A stretch of DNA of 9,006 bases from positions 1-9,006 of the forward strand of contig SKVS01000213.1 in NCBI GenBank assembly GCA_007129335.1. Direction: 5' to 3'. Below are positions 6,655 through 9,006 of this stretch, piece after piece. Both the position numbers and the translations under genes were made by a program. This DNA comes from Spirochaetaceae bacterium (GTDB lineage Bacteria > Spirochaetota > Spirochaetia > DSM-27196 > Salinispiraceae). The notes beneath the pieces are model-generated. The model had not been told where the DNA came from. It ran no database searches and worked only from the letters and a program-made list of their open reading frames with translations. Position 1 is the first letter of the stretch. Every line of letters begins with the position of its first letter.

Positions 6655-8292
6655 ATGAGTGACTCATCAGACCTAGATAATCTATTCACAAGCGCCCTGG
6701 AAGATGTACAGGATACGGGTTCAGGAATGCCCGATTTTTCTGATTTATTCAGTGATACTGAGGATCCATTCACCGGAGAAGAACCCTGGAAGGAAAACTC
6801 CAAGGACAAAAACAAGGTACAGCCAACCTTTGCAAAAATCGAGCAGGTTCTTGAAGACCCCAAACCGGTCATTACCGAAAGCTACTATCAGGGAGTCCTG
6901 ACCGGCGAAGGGGACATTTCCAAGCGGGTTCACCAGCTCCTGGGAGCATTCCTCAAGGCAACCGATCCCCAGGACAGGGCCATGCACCGGGGCAGGCTTG
7001 CCCCCAGCGTAATGGATCTGAGAAAATCCATTGCAGGAAAGACCGGGCAGGCAATGCCGGTCCCTAAGAAATACATGCTCCGGTTTGCCCTCCTGTTGCC
7101 AACCATGATCAGCCCCGAGCAACGAAAACTCATAAGCCAGGTCCCCGAAAAAAACAATACGGGGGAACCAATTTACTATCAGGATGAGTGGCTCCGGGAA
7201 GTGGCATTCGGCAGGGTAAATAATTCCGCTACCGATGAAACCAAGGTGGCAGCCAGAAATCAGGCTGGAAAAACCATGGCGAACCTGGAACGGGCAAGGG
7301 GCAAGGTCGACGCCCAGTCCCGGGTAATTGAAAACCATGTACTTGAAATGAAAACCCAGGAAAGCATTCTGACCGATGCGGTACGCCGAATTACCTACCA
7401 CGACAGCCTGGCGCAGAATGAGAACTTCATCCTCCCCTACAATGACGTACAAAAATCCAGTTTCAGCGAAATCAGTACGGTACTGCGCCAGTTGAGCATA
7501 ATTAATCGCAACCTTTCCCTAGCTTACGACGAATTCAACTCTCTCCAGGATCAGCTCAGAGCACTGGAAGAACAAGCAGGAAACATGGATGTCGATTCCG
7601 CAGCTGATACCAAGGCAGCTGCCGAAGAAATGAACACCCTGGCCCAAATGGCGAAACTCTCGGTAGGACGCCAGGGAAATCATTTTCCCCTCTTATATAA
7701 ACAGTATTTCCATGGAAATATTCGAGACATGGGAACGAGGGAACAGGTAATAAATACCCTTGCGGATATAGAATTCCTCGATCCGGGTATTTTCCTCCGA
7801 ACCTTTAAGCAGCAAACCAACAGAATTGTACCCAATATAATCCTCATACCCTGTTACGGGGAGTTCGGAGTGTGTTGGGAACCCTTTGAAAAGTTCAACC
7901 GGGCAACCAGCCGAGGCCGCCTGGCAATTCCCATGTATCCCAAGGATCTTCGGATTGCCGTCATAGCAGCCCTGGGAGACCTACGGTGGCAGGTAGCAAA
8001 AGAAAAGGCCCAACATTACTGGATGGAAGAGGGACTGACCGGTTGGTATTACCAATGGTTCTCCGATAAAAAAATGAAGGGCGATGTAAAGGACCAGTTT
8101 ATCCAGGACTATATTCTCTGGATTTCCAAGGAAAGCGAAGGCACCCAAAAGCTGGAACGGGAGGTGAGGGATATATTCTGGCGCTACATGCCCTTCCCCC
8201 AAAGTTTGAAAGACACCTTGAAAAACCGGGGCTTTGTTTACGCTGAACTGTACAAAAAAGATCAAAACCGTGCCATGTCCGATGGTTACTAA
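6655..8292 (+). CDS. Conserved-looking hypothetical protein, 545 residues, with coiled coils
   Basis: I do not recognise the family. The protein is soluble, without signal peptide or membrane segments. Visible regions are an acidic, probably disordered N-terminus (1-48, with DLDNLF and DFSDLF short motifs), a folded segment (about 50-200, with KKYMLRFALLLPTM and YYQDEWLREVAFG), two heptad-like helices likely to form a coiled coil (about 205-245 and 272-314), an Ala/Asp linker, and a Trp/Tyr-rich C-terminal domain (about 340-540, with LYKQYFHGNIRDMG, IPCYGEFGVCWEPFEKFN and WYYQWFSDKK). No catalytic signature is evident. The start is ATG 6655: the frame is open further left, but that would run through the tRNA and its terminator, and the promoter ends 7 bases before this ATG. 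It is separated from mnhE by only 27 bases with no terminator, so the two may be co-transcribed. The gene is surely real; its function is unknown. Confidence 0.88.
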   Translation: MSDSSDLDNLFTSALEDVQDTGSGMPDFSDLFSDTEDPFTGEEPWKENSKDKNKVQPTFAKIEQVLEDPKPVITESYYQGVLTGEGDISKRVHQLLGAFLKATDPQDRAMHRGRLAPSVMDLRKSIAGKTGQAMPVPKKYMLRFALLLPTMISPEQRKLISQVPEKNNTGEPIYYQDEWLREVAFGRVNNSATDETKVAARNQAGKTMANLERARGKVDAQSRVIENHVLEMKTQESILTDAVRRITYHDSLAQNENFILPYNDVQKSSFSEISTVLRQLSIINRNLSLAYDEFNSLQDQLRALEEQAGNMDVDSAADTKAAAEEMNTLAQMAKLSVGRQGNHFPLLYKQYFHGNIRDMGTREQVINTLADIEFLDPGIFLRTFKQQTNRIVPNIILIPCYGEFGVCWEPFEKFNRATSRGRLAIPMYPKDLRIAVIAALGDLRWQVAKEKAQHYWMEEGLTGWYYQWFSDKKMKGDVKDQFIQDYILWISKESEGTQKLEREVRDIFWRYMPFPQSLKDTLKNRGFVYAELYKKDQNRAMSDGY

Positions 8293-8319
8293 GGGACAAT
8301 CCTGTAGTACCATAGAACC

Positions 8320-8859
8320 ATGAGAAGATTAACAACCCTGGCATTACTGATGATCCTCTGGATAATCATAACCGGAAGCTTCTCCTGGCAGAGCCTGTCT
8401 CTGGGATTTTTCCTTTCTATCCTGTCCCTGGTCCTGTTCGACCGGGCACTTTCGGGCAGGTGGATTACCCGGAGCCACCGGAGCTGGCCATACGAAACCA
8501 CCAGTGAACTTGGGTCGGCAACCCTGCTGCAAAGATTGGTTCAGATCCTGCTGTTCATTCCCTTATTTGCAGGGAAAATCTTTGTATCGGGAATACAGAT
8601 TACCCGGCTGGCCCTGACCCCGGGAGTAAGCTTTTGGCCGGGAATTGTGTCCATACACTCTCAACTGCCCAATCTCAGCGCAAAGACCGCATTTGCAACC
8701 GCCATTACCCTGACGCCTGGAACCCTTACCCTGGACTACATCCCACAAGAAGACCTGATGTACATTCATTGGATCGATGTATCAGAATACCACAGCGATT
8801 CGGTAGATCGGGAGGTCTCCAGCGGACTTCGTCCGTGGATGTTGAGGATGTTTTCATGA
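8320..8859 (+). CDS. mnhE: Mrp-type Na+/H+ antiporter subunit E
   Basis: This is the MnhE/MrpE subunit of a multi-subunit membrane antiporter (179 residues, a little over the usual 160 or so). The N-terminus has two hydrophobic segments in a hairpin (about 5-20 and 24-41). A third membrane segment spans about 68-90. A cytoplasmic C-terminal domain follows, with the family hallmark TPGTLTLDYIPQEDLMYIHWIDV-like block; key points are Thr132-Pro-Gly-Thr and Ile149-His-Trp. Known for the family: MrpE is needed for assembly and ion translocation of the Mrp complex. The gene lies 27 bases after the 545-residue gene, and its stop overlaps the start of mnhF (ATGA). No clear promoter or Shine-Dalgarno sequence is visible in the 27-base gap. 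No mnhA to mnhD gene lies upstream, so this locus begins with E, as in Mrp modules of some anaerobes and in Mbh-type hydrogenases. Confidence 0.93.
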   Translation: MRRLTTLALLMILWIIITGSFSWQSLSLGFFLSILSLVLFDRALSGRWITRSHRSWPYETTSELGSATLLQRLVQILLFIPLFAGKIFVSGIQITRLALTPGVSFWPGIVSIHSQLPNLSAKTAFATAITLTPGTLTLDYIPQEDLMYIHWIDVSEYHSDSVDREVSSGLRPWMLRMFS

Positions 8860-9006
8860 TTCCATGGATTATGGTAATTCTGTGTACCTGCAGTGCATTC
8901 TGCCTCATCCGGGTAATTTGGGGTCCATCCCTGCTGGACAGAATTGCCGCAGCCGATGCCATAGGCTTGTTAATGACCATGATTCTCGTTCTCCTGGGTC
9001 TGACCA
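8856..9006 (+). CDS. mnhF: Mrp-type Na+/H+ antiporter subunit F (3' end beyond the right edge)
   Basis: Fifty codons are visible. Residues 2-21 form a first membrane helix. The family motif WGPSLLDRIAAADA (22-35, with Gly23-Pro24 and Asp28-Arg29) follows, then a second hydrophobic helix from Ile36. MnhF subunits are about 90 residues with three helices, so about half is missing. The ATG overlaps the mnhE stop (ATGA), and GAGG lies 8 bases upstream, so the two are translationally coupled. mnhG would be expected next, outside the window. Confidence 0.92.
   Translation, partial: MIPWIMVILCTCSAFCLIRVIWGPSLLDRIAAADAIGLLMTMILVLLGLT

Noticed and set aside
6745..7452. 235-codon open frame on the minus strand
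   Set aside because: It lies wholly antisense to the 545-residue gene, has no recognisable motif, and its protein is a typical shadow of the other strand.
8293..8319. Promoter for mnhE in the 27-base gap
   Set aside because: TACCAT and TAGTAC could serve as weak -10 boxes but no -35 stands at a proper distance, and no consistent site could be assigned.

Overview
The window looks like ordinary chromosomal DNA of a bacterium with about 50% GC, densely packed with genes. No transposase, integrase, phage gene or CRISPR array is visible. My best guess is a free-living spirochaete (Spirochaeta-like). That rests on the overall look of the AddA/AddB-like pair and of the unplaced 545-residue protein, not on a marker gene, so it is held loosely.

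Left part (1-6096, minus strand): a tightly coupled operon read right to left. It starts with a small Dabb-domain protein. Next is an AddB-like protein with a PD-(D/E)XK nuclease, four cluster-type cysteines and a dead helicase fold. Last is an AddA/RecB-type UvrD-family helicase that runs off the left edge. The junctions overlap by 4 bases (GTGA) and 1 base (TAATG), so the three are probably translated together. AddA and AddB should form the helicase-nuclease that resects double-strand breaks for RecA; the role of the Dabb protein there is unknown.

Middle (6097-6654): a divergent intergenic region, an 80-residue orphan gene on the plus strand with a good Shine-Dalgarno sequence, a tRNA-Ala(GGC) whose likely promoter lies in the last codons of that orphan, a clear intrinsic terminator, and an AT-rich leader with two perfect inverted repeats.

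Right part (6655-9006, plus strand): a 545-residue protein of unknown function with two probable coiled coils, then mnhE and the start of mnhF, subunits of an Mrp-type Na+/H+ antiporter or of a related membrane complex that uses the same module. mnhE and mnhF overlap by ATGA.

The most interesting points are regulatory. Both the Dabb gene and the 545-residue gene have a sigma70-like -10 box exactly 7 bases before the ATG and no Shine-Dalgarno sequence, which suggests leaderless mRNAs. I did not find a convincing new multi-gene system; the unknown 545-residue and 80-residue proteins are the real unknowns.
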